Assembly: GCA_016208495.1 (NCBI GenBank)
Contig: JACQXX010000076.1
Coordinates: 4,139 to 68,138 of the forward strand
Origin: Acidobacteriota bacterium
GTDB lineage: Bacteria; Acidobacteriota; Blastocatellia; Chloracidobacteriales; Chloracidobacteriaceae
DNA: 64,000 nucleotides
Direction: 5' to 3'
Shown: piece by piece, positions 9,584 to 16,959 of the stretch
Position numbering within the stretch: position 1 is the stretch's first letter
Layout: each line of letters begins with the position of its first letter
Program-made: the position numbers and the translations under genes
The notes under the pieces: generated by a model
The model's database searches: none
Seen by the model: the letters and a program-made list of their open reading frames with translations, nothing else
Told to the model about the DNA's origin: nothing

Positions 9584-10149
9584 CGAAACATGACATCAGT
9601 GCGGAGCACATACTTTCGGCCCATCCCAACAGGCGCACCTTCGTGCCGCAGATAGTGATAAAAGCACAGCACCATTCCTTCTTTGGGCAGAATAGAAATA
9701 TCCGGGTGCGGAAATTTGAGATCAAAGCGGGTTTCTCCGCCGACAAAATCCTCATTGAGGTACACCATCAACGTGAGCAGGCTTTCTTCTCCGTTTGGCC
9801 GACGATAACAGCCATCATAATGCGGAGCGAAAAACTGATTTTCGTCATACCGGTAAAATCGAAACCGCTTGTTAAGACCAACCGGGACACAGCCTTCAAG
9901 CTCGACTGGAATAAATGGCTTGACGCGTTCCCACAGGGTTTCGGCCAGGTCAGTATCATCAATCATCACCCGAGTATTGTTTCGAATTGACGGGCGCCGG
10001 ACAAATCCGGTCGCGGTGGTAATCGGAGCATCATCAAAGCCGACACGTTCCGCTTGCTGAATAAAATCCTGGCATTCAGCCGAAGTACAAAAATGATCAA
10101 TCGTCAGTATCTGATCTGGGATGAGAATCTTACATTTTGGTGAAGACAT
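9568..10149 (-). CDS. 2-oxoglutarate/Fe(II) oxygenase, prolyl 4-hydroxylase-like
   Basis: A 193-residue double-stranded beta-helix oxygenase. The iron triad is H110 and D112 (FAPHYDG) and H169 (YLRHEGAP). R178 or K179 is placed to bind 2-oxoglutarate. The upstream motif RNNTRVMIDD (59-68) also fits the prolyl 4-hydroxylase alpha-like family. The substrate is unknown. The start codon lies only 8 bases from a GGGTTCC array (10158-10219), so the 5' leader is CCCGGAACCC repeat DNA with no good Shine-Dalgarno sequence. The C-terminus VAK is encoded by the octamer array. Confidence 0.88.
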   Translation of the reverse strand: MSSPKCKILIPDQILTIDHFCTSAECQDFIQQAERVGFDDAPITTATGFVRRPSIRNNTRVMIDDTDLAETLWERVKPFIPVELEGCVPVGLNKRFRFYRYDENQFFAPHYDGCYRRPNGEESLLTLMVYLNEDFVGGETRFDLKFPHPDISILPKEGMVLCFYHYLRHEGAPVGMGRKYVLRTDVMFRKVAK

Positions 10150-10157
10150 ACTCTTTA

Positions 10158-10219
10158 GGGTTCCGGGTTCCGGGTTCCGGGTTCCGGGTTCCGGGTTCCG
10201 GGTTCCGGGTTCCGGGTTT
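10158..10219 (+). repeat. Heptamer array GGGTTCC, about 9 units
   Basis: A 62-bp array almost identical to 6807-6868, preceded by TTTAGGGTTC. It forms the immediate upstream leader of the oxygenase gene transcribed in the opposite direction, so that gene's leader RNA would be C-rich. It has quadruplex potential on the plus strand. Confidence 0.95.
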
Positions 10220-10270
10220 TCGAATTCATCTAAATTTTTGAACTGGCTCAGTTGTTCACTCTTTTGCCAT

Positions 10271-10384
10271 TTCGCTTCTTCTGACTACTCGCTACTCGCT
10301 TTGGTTCGCTACTTCGCTACTTCGCTATTTCGCTATTTCGCTTCTTCTGACTACTCGCTACTCGCTACTCGCTACTCGCTTTTA
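10271..10384. repeat. Mixed array of TACTCGC heptamers and TTCGCTAC octamers
   Basis: About 110 bp. GACTACTCGCTACTCGC blocks (7-base period) alternate with TTCGCTACTTCGC blocks (8-base period). CTTCTTCTGACTACTCGCTA occurs twice. The right end supplies the stop codon and the last residues (ASSE) of the small membrane protein on the minus strand. Confidence 0.85.
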
Positions 10385-10817
10385 GTTCGCCCCAAACGTG
10401 GTTTCTGACTTCAAGAGAAATCAGGTTGAATATCAAATACCCAACCACCCAAACTTCAACACAACTGATCACCCCCAGTATGGTAAATCCAGGGGCTGAA
10501 AATACAGTTCCTTTTGCTATCGAAGCCAGCAACATGGCGACATTATTCAAGATAGCGAGGGCTGGCAAAAGTGAAAAAGCCAGAATGGCGATATATCCCA
10601 ATTTACTTCGGTTGATGAGCGAAAGCCCATTGGAGAAAAACACAAAAAACAACAGCCCCGCATAAAAAAGGGCCTTGAGCAAGGTGATTTGGCCAACAAA
10701 AAAAGCCATCGAGAAGCGCCCAGCTTCAAGCAATCCCAATAAGATGGCATAGTTGACGCTGGTCTTCAGTTTGGCAGGCAGTGAGTCAAGAAGTTTTTCA
10801 AATTCGCTCTGTTCCAT
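10365..10817 (-). CDS. Small integral membrane protein, unknown function
   Basis: A 150-residue protein with about four transmembrane segments (roughly 22-44, 46-66, 74-98 and 108-132). I do not recognise the family. The N-terminal MEQSEFEKLLDSLPAKLK looks amphipathic and cytoplasmic. It starts 12 bp after the stop of the ATP-grasp gene on the same strand, so the two are probably co-transcribed. The final codons AGC GAG TAG come from the tandem repeat. Confidence 0.65.
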   Translation of the reverse strand: MEQSEFEKLLDSLPAKLKTSVNYAILLGLLEAGRFSMAFFVGQITLLKALFYAGLLFFVFFSNGLSLINRSKLGYIAILAFSLLPALAILNNVAMLLASIAKGTVFSAPGFTILGVISCVEVWVVGYLIFNLISLEVRNHVWGELKASSE

Positions 10818-10829
10818 GGGTCTTTCAGT

Positions 10830-11699
10830 TCAGTCAACGGGAAATGGTTCATCACATTGGAGTTGGCGCTCAAATGCCACGATGTTTTGCCATAAAGCTA
10901 TCGAGTGAACACCCGCATATCCGCTTTCCTGGCCATCGTTGCATTCGATGACGATCCAGTTTCCGTCAACCGTTTGGGCCACGTCAACTACGACAAAAGG
11001 AATTTCAACTTTTGAGACTGCCAGTTGGGCAACTCGGAGCGCCTCAAATTGCTCAACTTTGGTCCAGGTATACTTTGAGACCGCTGCCCAATAGGGTCCG
11101 GCACCAACACACTTGCCTTGCCACCAAAAAGTTCGAAACTCAAACGAAGGCGGGATTTTCTCTCCGGTTTGACCTGGGACTGAACGCAGTTTGACCAGTT
11201 CACGGCACACCAGCGGCTGCCAGTGCAGGATTGGATTGGTTCGGTACGCCTCCAGCATGCGTTCAAACTGTTCAGGTGAGTGAATAATTGACAAATCAGC
11301 CCGGTGACGGCTGGTCTGGCGACTTCCTTTCACAAACACTGGCCAGTCAAAATGGTGTTCAACTTCCTGGGGTGTTGGAAGTGTTGTGAAAACCACACTT
11401 CGGGGCGTCAAATCACTGATTTTTGGATACCATTCGACCAGTTCGCTGGCGAGTAAATATTGGGCTGGCGAATGAATGAGCTGGATGCCCTCTGCAAGCA
11501 ACTGGTCATGGAGCTGGGCATAATTGGTGGTAACGCCAAATCTGCCGATGGCGGTAATGGGATGCGGTCGCTCCCAGGGCCGGCGACAGGCAAAAAACTG
11601 GTCAAAGGGAAAGTCATACACTTTCAATCCCGTCTCGCCGACGACCAGCCAGAGAGTTTCTTCGAGTTCAATGAGTTCAAATTGATTGAGAAGGTTCAT
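10830..11699 (-). CDS. ATP-grasp domain protein (DUF4343-like)
   Basis: A 289-residue protein. The region WPVFVKGSRQTSRHRADLSI (about 127-146) looks like the nucleotide-binding lysine strand of ATP-grasp proteins, and VVDVAQTVDGNWIVIECNDG (about 243-262) like the metal-binding strand with the D/E-x-N pattern. This fits small ATP-grasp ligases of the DUF4343 type, which join an amine to a carboxylate; the substrate is unknown. I use ATG at 11699; an ATG three codons upstream is equally possible and neither has a clear ribosome-binding site. It is followed by the small membrane protein gene, probably in one operon. Confidence 0.72.
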   Translation of the reverse strand: MNLLNQFELIELEETLWLVVGETGLKVYDFPFDQFFACRRPWERPHPITAIGRFGVTTNYAQLHDQLLAEGIQLIHSPAQYLLASELVEWYPKISDLTPRSVVFTTLPTPQEVEHHFDWPVFVKGSRQTSRHRADLSIIHSPEQFERMLEAYRTNPILHWQPLVCRELVKLRSVPGQTGEKIPPSFEFRTFWWQGKCVGAGPYWAAVSKYTWTKVEQFEALRVAQLAVSKVEIPFVVVDVAQTVDGNWIVIECNDGQESGYAGVHSIALWQNIVAFERQLQCDEPFPVD

Positions 11700-11855
11700 T
11701 TGATACAATTCAGTCGTCAGTTGTCAGTCGTTCCCTACGATTCAAATCACCAGATAGCGACTTCAAACGGAAAAGGGGTCACTTCGATGAAGTGACCCCA
11801 GGTTTGATGTGTATTCAATCCTCAAAGCGGTGACAAGTCACCGCACTCCAAAGTG

Positions 11856-14144
11856 TTAGCGGATTTTGCTCGGGCTTCGGAAATATCCAATTCCTGAGCC
11901 AAGTCCACCATATGGCGGTTCAACCAGTTGGTAAGAAAGCGGATCAAGCGGCGTCAAGCTCCCTTGAATCCGGTTATTGGCTGTGTCTGCGACAATCAAA
12001 GCGCTGTCGGTGTCGGCGCCTCCGAGCACCGTTCCCTTGGCAACAACCACCCCTTCGGGCAATCGAACCTTGCCAAAGGTTGAGCCTACGCCAAGCAATA
12101 ATGTCGCTGCGGGACCTGGGACGGTGACGACGTTGATGAAGGCAATCACCCGATTGTTACCGGTATCGGCGACATAGAGGCTGCCTTCGTCATCCACTGC
12201 AACGCCTTCTGGTGACCGCACCTGGCCTGGATTGAGACCCGACCCGGTACTGGCAAACAAGCTTGGAGTTGGTGTCGTGTCAGCCGTGGCAAACAATTGA
12301 ATCCGATTGTTGCCGGTATCTGCGACATACAGATTTCTATCGGCATCAACCGCGACCCCGCGAGGACTACTGACTTTCCCAAGCGTTGAACCTGATGTGG
12401 CAATGACAACCCCAGTGCCGGGTTCACCTCCGGTAAAACGCAGGATTCGATTATTTCCCGTGTCGGCCACATAGAGGTTATCGCTCAAATCCAGAGCTAA
12501 TCCTTGCGGTGCCCGGACCTGATTGGCACTTGAACCAATGGTGGCAAAGTTTTGCCACGTGCCGCCGCTGTCGGTGGTGTACTGGATTCGGTTGTTTCCA
12601 GTATCCGCCACATAGATTCGCGATCCGTCAGCATTGGCCGTGACGGCCTCCGGTCGCCTGAATTGCCCGTTGCTTGATCCGGCAGTCCCAGATGTGCCCG
12701 GAACCAGATGCCACGGGCCAACCAGATTCGGTAAGAACCGACCGCCGCCGCCTGTTGGCTCAAACACCTGCACCCGGTCATTGAGGGTATCAGCCACATA
12801 GACACGTTCTTGTTCGACCCCCTGGACGGTGACGGTAAAGCTACAGGTGGCCATATTCCCGGAGGCATCAGTGGCGGTTACGTTCACCGTGGTCGTCCCA
12901 ATGGCAAAGACCGATCCCGAAGGCGGAACTGCGTCAATCGTTACCCCTGGACAGTTATCCGAGGCATCAGGTGAAAAGTCCACTGGTGTTCCCGCCCCTG
13001 AACTGGCGGGCACCACAATATCGGCGGGACAGGTGACTGTCGGTGGCTCAGTGTCATTGACAATCACATCAAAGGTACACATGGCCGATCCGCCCATTTC
13101 CGAAACAGTCACCGTGGTTGTCCCAACTGAGAAAAATGACCCGGACGGCGGGCTGGCAACAATCGTCCCGCAGGTTCCAGTGGTTGTAATTGTCGGAAAA
13201 GTCACCACCGCGCCGCACTGGCCAGCGGTGTTTGACGTCATGATGTCGGATGGGCAGGTGATCATACACCCGCCGCCACCACCGCAAGCGCCTGGCTGGG
13301 TCGTGCCGGTGCTTGTCACGCTCAGTGTATAGGGACCGCTTGGTCCGGGAGGTGTCCCACCCGTCGAGTACCCATCCACCACGATATACAGCGTTGTTCC
13401 AGCGGCGATATTGCCCACCGTCACGCTTTCAGCCACGCCGCCGACGCCCGTGTCGTCAACACACAATCCATCGGACAGGAGGCTCGAAACCGTGTTGCAA
13501 TACACGATCAAAGACAAATCCTGCGCCCCGGTCGGGTCCATGGTGATGGTCAAGGTGTCGGGGTTGCCGCTCGGAAACGACATGCTGTAGACCACGTCCG
13601 GTGCCGTTCCCGTTCCGGTATAGACCGCGCCTCGCGGCAGCGACCCGCCTGGTCCGGCCCCGGTGGCAATCGTGGCACACCCGGCAGTGAGGGTTGGGCT
13701 ACTGGTATCCGCCGGCAGGTTATAATCATCGGTTGCCCCAACCGTCGTGCCAGTGTCGTTATAGGGTATTGTGGTAATACAGGTCGCGGTCGCCTGGGTG
13801 TCACCACCCGCCATCGGGACAAACTTGCCTTTCGGCGCAAATCCATCCGGCAACGGTTTGACCAGCGCTTTCTCCCGTTTTGGTCGGTCGGTTGATGGAT
13901 CTTGCGGCGGGACTCCCGACGCGCTTGTGAAGAAATTATACAATCGGGCGGCAGTGGGCTTGTCCCACAGCATGGCGTGGTACTTGCGCACCAGCGCCGC
14001 TGCCTGACGTGGCTCACCGCCGATCAGGTACAGCACGCACACCACCAGGGTCGTGGCGGCCAGGAGGCGGCGTTGCCAGGGGTTTAAAATGATTGGCGCT
14101 CGCTCGACTTTCTTTTTGGTTGCGCCTGGAGGTTTTCGGTACAT
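11856..14144 (-). CDS. Exported HYR/NHL protein, paralog 1
   Basis: A 762-residue protein. The start has AAGGAG 6 bases upstream. A basic head is followed by one hydrophobic segment (27-43). Regions: a conserved linker with EPRQAAALVRKYHAMLW (44-60), a beta domain (about 105-280), two HYR domains with paired cysteines (about 293-363 and 365-441), then NHL blades with repeated YVADTGNNRI (447-758). HYR and NHL domains are usually binding or adhesion modules, so a cell-surface role is likely. The paralog at 16960-19182 is nearly identical over the N-terminal 280 residues and more divergent in the propeller. Confidence 0.88.
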   Translation of the reverse strand: MYRKPPGATKKKVERAPIILNPWQRRLLAATTLVVCVLYLIGGEPRQAAALVRKYHAMLWDKPTAARLYNFFTSASGVPPQDPSTDRPKREKALVKPLPDGFAPKGKFVPMAGGDTQATATCITTIPYNDTGTTVGATDDYNLPADTSSPTLTAGCATIATGAGPGGSLPRGAVYTGTGTAPDVVYSMSFPSGNPDTLTITMDPTGAQDLSLIVYCNTVSSLLSDGLCVDDTGVGGVAESVTVGNIAAGTTLYIVVDGYSTGGTPPGPSGPYTLSVTSTGTTQPGACGGGGGCMITCPSDIMTSNTAGQCGAVVTFPTITTTGTCGTIVASPPSGSFFSVGTTTVTVSEMGGSAMCTFDVIVNDTEPPTVTCPADIVVPASSGAGTPVDFSPDASDNCPGVTIDAVPPSGSVFAIGTTTVNVTATDASGNMATCSFTVTVQGVEQERVYVADTLNDRVQVFEPTGGGGRFLPNLVGPWHLVPGTSGTAGSSNGQFRRPEAVTANADGSRIYVADTGNNRIQYTTDSGGTWQNFATIGSSANQVRAPQGLALDLSDNLYVADTGNNRILRFTGGEPGTGVVIATSGSTLGKVSSPRGVAVDADRNLYVADTGNNRIQLFATADTTPTPSLFASTGSGLNPGQVRSPEGVAVDDEGSLYVADTGNNRVIAFINVVTVPGPAATLLLGVGSTFGKVRLPEGVVVAKGTVLGGADTDSALIVADTANNRIQGSLTPLDPLSYQLVEPPYGGLGSGIGYFRSPSKIR

Positions 14145-14270
14145 AGAGGCTCCTTATGAGGTGAAAAGCAATCGGCCTGATTGCCTGGAGTTTTGGAGTT
14201 TTTATGTGTTGTCTAATTTTTTGTTGAATCCAGATTTTGCTTAGAACCTGGTCAAAAAGTGAGACTATGA

Positions 14271-15509
14271 TCAAAGTCCAAGACAGCGAAAATCAGTTGA
14301 CGGGAAATATTGTGCAAAGCGAGCAACCCGCTCACGTTGCTGGGCGGTCAGGACCGTTTTCCCGCGTCCGCTGACGCCCTTGTTAAAACGGTTGCTTTCA
14401 CCGTCGGCTTCGGTCAGGGCAATAATGCGCCGGATATCAGAGCGGGCGGCGGTCATTCCATAAAAAGCCAGCAGGCGTTCGATGGTACCCGGTTTATCAG
14501 CGATGAGTTCTTCATAGGTCAGCCAGTGCATGGTCAGGCGATTTTCGGCTTCAGCCCGTTTCCAGGATGCCACAAACTGGAAATACCAGGGAATGGCCGT
14601 GTCAATGATCAACTCGACTTGTCGGTCTTCCGGCATCGCCCGGAATTCATCCCGGTCAAAGTAGGTGCTGAAGGTAAAGCCGGTGCGGTAGAAATCCAGC
14701 AAGCTGACGACTGAGTCATACACATTGCGGGTCAGCACCACCGGGCGAATCCCAAATGCCTGCATTAACTGGATGTTGGCCTCTGAAGCCCGGGCATGCT
14801 GCTGGGTGACAGTGTTTTCGGTCGCAAATCGGGTCAAAACCGGCAGGTCCAGTTCGTGCTCGTTTTGCAGCGACGCATACACCGCGAACATATCCTTGAA
14901 GCTTGTCAATTTGACCAGCGTGTTTTTCAGGAAGGTCGAACCGCTCTTCATCGTGCAGGTGATAAATATATGACAGCCGAGTTGATCAGGTTTCACCGCC
15001 GTCGTGTAATCCACCAGCCGCGCCGGCTTTTTCAGATAGGCCAGCGACATTGTCAGGTCAACATAATAGGAAGGACAGGGTTCAATCGAAATCGCCTTTC
15101 GAAAACACGCCAGGGCCGCTTCGTGCTGGCGCGAACGATAAAATGAAAGCCCCAGGTTATGGTAGACGCGGGCAAACGTATCGCGGAATTTGGCATCCTG
15201 CGCCATTGTCCCTGTGAGCTTGAGCGCCAGAGCTTCACGCAGATAGGGGTTAAGCGGGGTCACATCCGGCTGTTTGAGAATATCTTCAATCCGCCGCCGG
15301 TAAGCCGTCATCAGGTTGTGGGTAATCACATCATGGGCTGGAGAGGTAGGAGCGGCCAGGGGCAATGCTCTTTTAAAGAGCGTCACCGCCATTTCATAGT
15401 TGCCTTTCTTGAGTCCGTCCAGTGCCATTTCGGTCAACTGCTGCATTTGTTGAGCAGTCCGCTGGTCCTGGGGAGCAACTTTCACCTGGATGGTTTGTGG
15501 TTTGTTCAT
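14271..15509 (-). CDS. TPR protein with C-terminal sulfotransferase domain
   Basis: A 412-residue protein. The N-terminal half (about 20-165) is TPR-like, with a clear repeat in ARVYHNLGLSFYRSRQHEAA. The C-terminal half is a sulfotransferase fold: TMKSGSTFLKNTL (about 186-198) is the 5'-phosphosulfate loop that binds PAPS, and RNVYDSVVSLLDFYR is the 3'-phosphate-binding strand and helix. A late NRFNKGVSGRGK segment fits the cofactor-closing loop. AGGAG lies 8 bases upstream of the start. Such fusions are seen in bacteria that modify surface glycans or proteins; the acceptor is unknown. It sits between the two HYR/NHL paralogs on the same strand, which may be its targets, but that is inference. 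Confidence 0.82.
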   Translation of the reverse strand: MNKPQTIQVKVAPQDQRTAQQMQQLTEMALDGLKKGNYEMAVTLFKRALPLAAPTSPAHDVITHNLMTAYRRRIEDILKQPDVTPLNPYLREALALKLTGTMAQDAKFRDTFARVYHNLGLSFYRSRQHEAALACFRKAISIEPCPSYYVDLTMSLAYLKKPARLVDYTTAVKPDQLGCHIFITCTMKSGSTFLKNTLVKLTSFKDMFAVYASLQNEHELDLPVLTRFATENTVTQQHARASEANIQLMQAFGIRPVVLTRNVYDSVVSLLDFYRTGFTFSTYFDRDEFRAMPEDRQVELIIDTAIPWYFQFVASWKRAEAENRLTMHWLTYEELIADKPGTIERLLAFYGMTAARSDIRRIIALTEADGESNRFNKGVSGRGKTVLTAQQRERVARFAQYFPSTDFRCLGL

Positions 15510-15782
15510 GCCTGAAACTCCTGAGCCTCACGAAAACATCACACTGAAACCTTCACCTCGGTTGCAGGTTACTCCTTCACATGTTGAAGAACGCTGGCAA
15601 CCGGGATTCAGTAAACTCCAAAAGTTGTCATTAGAATAAGATGAATTCTACCTGACAATTCTGATGTAACTCGTTATAAGGAAAACTTTTACCCTGGTAA
15701 GTAAGGTGATTTTAATTGATAGGTGAAAAGACTTCCGCAAGCCTAAGCAACCCGGTGAAACCTGTCAATAAATTTCAATTCA

Positions 15783-15882
15783 TTACACCAATTTGCAATG
15801 AAACCCTGGCATGAGCAAACAGCCAGGTAGTTCAATCAAATAAACTTAATAAACTACTGACTACTGACTACTGACTGGTATT
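15783..15882 (+). repeat. Dispersed element R5, copy 1, with CTACTGA tail
   Basis: The core TTCAATCAAATAAACTTAAT followed by tandem CTACTGA heptamers matches 16257-16358, 30840-30910 and the reverse complement of 35381-35468. The ends resemble TACACCA and TGGTAT, partly inverted. Confidence 0.7.
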
Positions 15883-15920
15883 ATAGAAATCAACCTGTAA
15901 ATTGACTTATTCTCAGGATC

Positions 15921-15953
15921 TGTTAAGTTTGATTGTTGTAATCAAACTTAACA
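15921..15953. promoter_or_regulatory. Perfect palindrome, probable VapB(C) operator
   Basis: Two 14-bp arms (TGTTAAGTTTGATT and its exact complement) separated by GTTGT, ending 18 bp before the vapB start. TTGACT at 15902-15907 and TAAGTT at 15924-15929, spaced 16 bp, could be -35 and -10 boxes, so the palindrome would cover the promoter. Ribbon-helix-helix antitoxins usually bind such sites to autoregulate. No T run follows, so it is not an intrinsic terminator. Confidence 0.6.
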
Positions 15954-15971
15954 AAGGTTGTTAACATAGAT

Positions 15972-16256
15972 ATGAGCACTCTTGGAGGAAAGAGAACCCA
16001 CATCGTCATTCCTGAAGAACTGGCCTTGCAAATAGATGAAGTGGTTGGCAAACGGGGCAGAACCCGATTTATTAGTGAAGCCGTGCAACAGCAGCTTACC
16101 CGGTTACGGCAGTTGCAGGCGTTGCGGGAGGCATCTGGCGCGTGGAAAGACGCTGACCACCCGGAACTTGCCGAAGGATCAGCGGCCTGGGTACGTTCGA
16201 TGCGCGATGCCGACGAGCGCCAGTTTCAGGAACTCATGCAGACGCAGGACAACTAA
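15972..16256 (+). CDS. vapB: Ribbon-helix-helix antitoxin, VapB type
   Basis: A 94-residue protein. Residues 6-50 (KRTHIVIPEELALQIDEVVG...RFISEAVQQQL) have the strand-helix-helix pattern of RHH DNA-binding domains. The C-terminal half (GAWKDADHPEL...WVRSMRDADERQF) is polar and should bind and neutralise the toxin. It precedes a PIN-domain toxin gene on the same strand. Unlike most TA pairs, which overlap or nearly touch, the two are separated by 108 bp that is almost entirely an R5 repeat. The palindrome just upstream suggests autoregulation. No strong ribosome-binding site is visible. Confidence 0.8.
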   Translation: MSTLGGKRTHIVIPEELALQIDEVVGKRGRTRFISEAVQQQLTRLRQLQALREASGAWKDADHPELAEGSAAWVRSMRDADERQFQELMQTQDN

Positions 16257-16358
16257 TACCATTTTGGAATGAAGCCGTCGTATCAGAGAACAGTTAAATT
16301 ATTTGATCAAATAGAGTTAGTGGACTACTGACTACAATCTACTGACTACAAACTGGTA
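16257..16358 (+). repeat. Dispersed element R5, copy 2, between vapB and vapC
   Basis: It begins at the vapB stop codon with ATACCATTTTGGAATG and ends with AAACTGGTAT 6 bases before vapC, so its ends are inverted (ATACCA/TGGTAT). It includes CAAATAGAGTTAGTG and a degenerate CTACTGA tail. It fills the space between antitoxin and toxin genes. Confidence 0.75.
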
Positions 16359-16364
16359 TAACCG

Positions 16365-16760
16365 ATGACCACCTATCTTTTGGACACCTCCATCCTGATT
16401 GATGTGCTCAACCAGAAGCATAACCGGGGACAGATGCTGGAAACCCTGCTGTTGAAAGGCGACACGCTCGCTTGTTGCTCGGTCACGGTGACGGAAATCT
16501 ACGCTGGAATGCGCGCGCACGAGCGCACCCACACCGACCAACTTTTGACCAGCCTGACATATTATGAAGTCACCCGGAGCATTGCCAGGGACGCCGGATT
16601 GCTGAAACGGGATTATGGCAAGCAAGGGGTCACGCTTTCTCTGCCGGACGTAACGATTGCGGCGGTTGCCATCGCGCACGGTTTGTCACTTATCACCGAT
16701 AACGTCAGGCATTTCCCCATGCCCAGCCTCATGCTCTATCCCCTTCCCTCAACGCTGTGA
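16365..16760 (+). CDS. vapC: PIN-domain ribonuclease toxin VapC
   Basis: A 131-residue PIN-domain protein. The four acidic metal ligands are visible: D7 (LLDTS), E44 (VTEIYAG), D95 (LPDVTIAA) and D112 (ITDNVRHF). VapC toxins cut tRNA or rRNA and are neutralised by the antitoxin encoded upstream. All catalytic residues are intact, so it should be active. Repeat R5 supplies its 5' leader, and there is no visible Shine-Dalgarno sequence. Confidence 0.88.
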   Translation: MTTYLLDTSILIDVLNQKHNRGQMLETLLLKGDTLACCSVTVTEIYAGMRAHERTHTDQLLTSLTYYEVTRSIARDAGLLKRDYGKQGVTLSLPDVTIAAVAIAHGLSLITDNVRHFPMPSLMLYPLPSTL

Positions 16761-16805
16761 AAACAAAAGCGCTCCCTTCCGGAGATGGTCTGACCACAAA
16801 CCTAT

Positions 16806-16842
16806 AAAAAAGGCACGGCAACCGGTTGCTGTGCCTTTTTCT
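16806..16842. terminator. Bidirectional intrinsic terminator
   Basis: AAAAAGGCACGGCAACC and its near-perfect complement GGTTGCTGTGCCTTTTT form a 17-bp stem with one G-U pair, flanked by A and T runs. It serves vapC on the plus strand and the HYR/NHL gene ending at 16960 on the minus strand. Confidence 0.9.
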
Positions 16843-16959
16843 TAACCTGCGAATTTTCAGACAAAGAAACCAGGCCGGGAGCACTGGCATCTTGCCGGCA
16901 ACTGATTGCGGATGAACCGCTTGGTGCCGGCAGGAGACTGGCGCTCCCAGGAAATCACA

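Larger units (their letters stand above)
15510..15971. other. Intergenic region with repeat R5 and a palindrome
   Basis: 462 bp between the divergent sulfotransferase and vapB genes. It is AT-rich, with no ORF. It contains an R5 repeat with a CTACTGA tail (15783-15882) and a perfect 14-bp inverted repeat (15921-15953). Confidence 0.6.
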
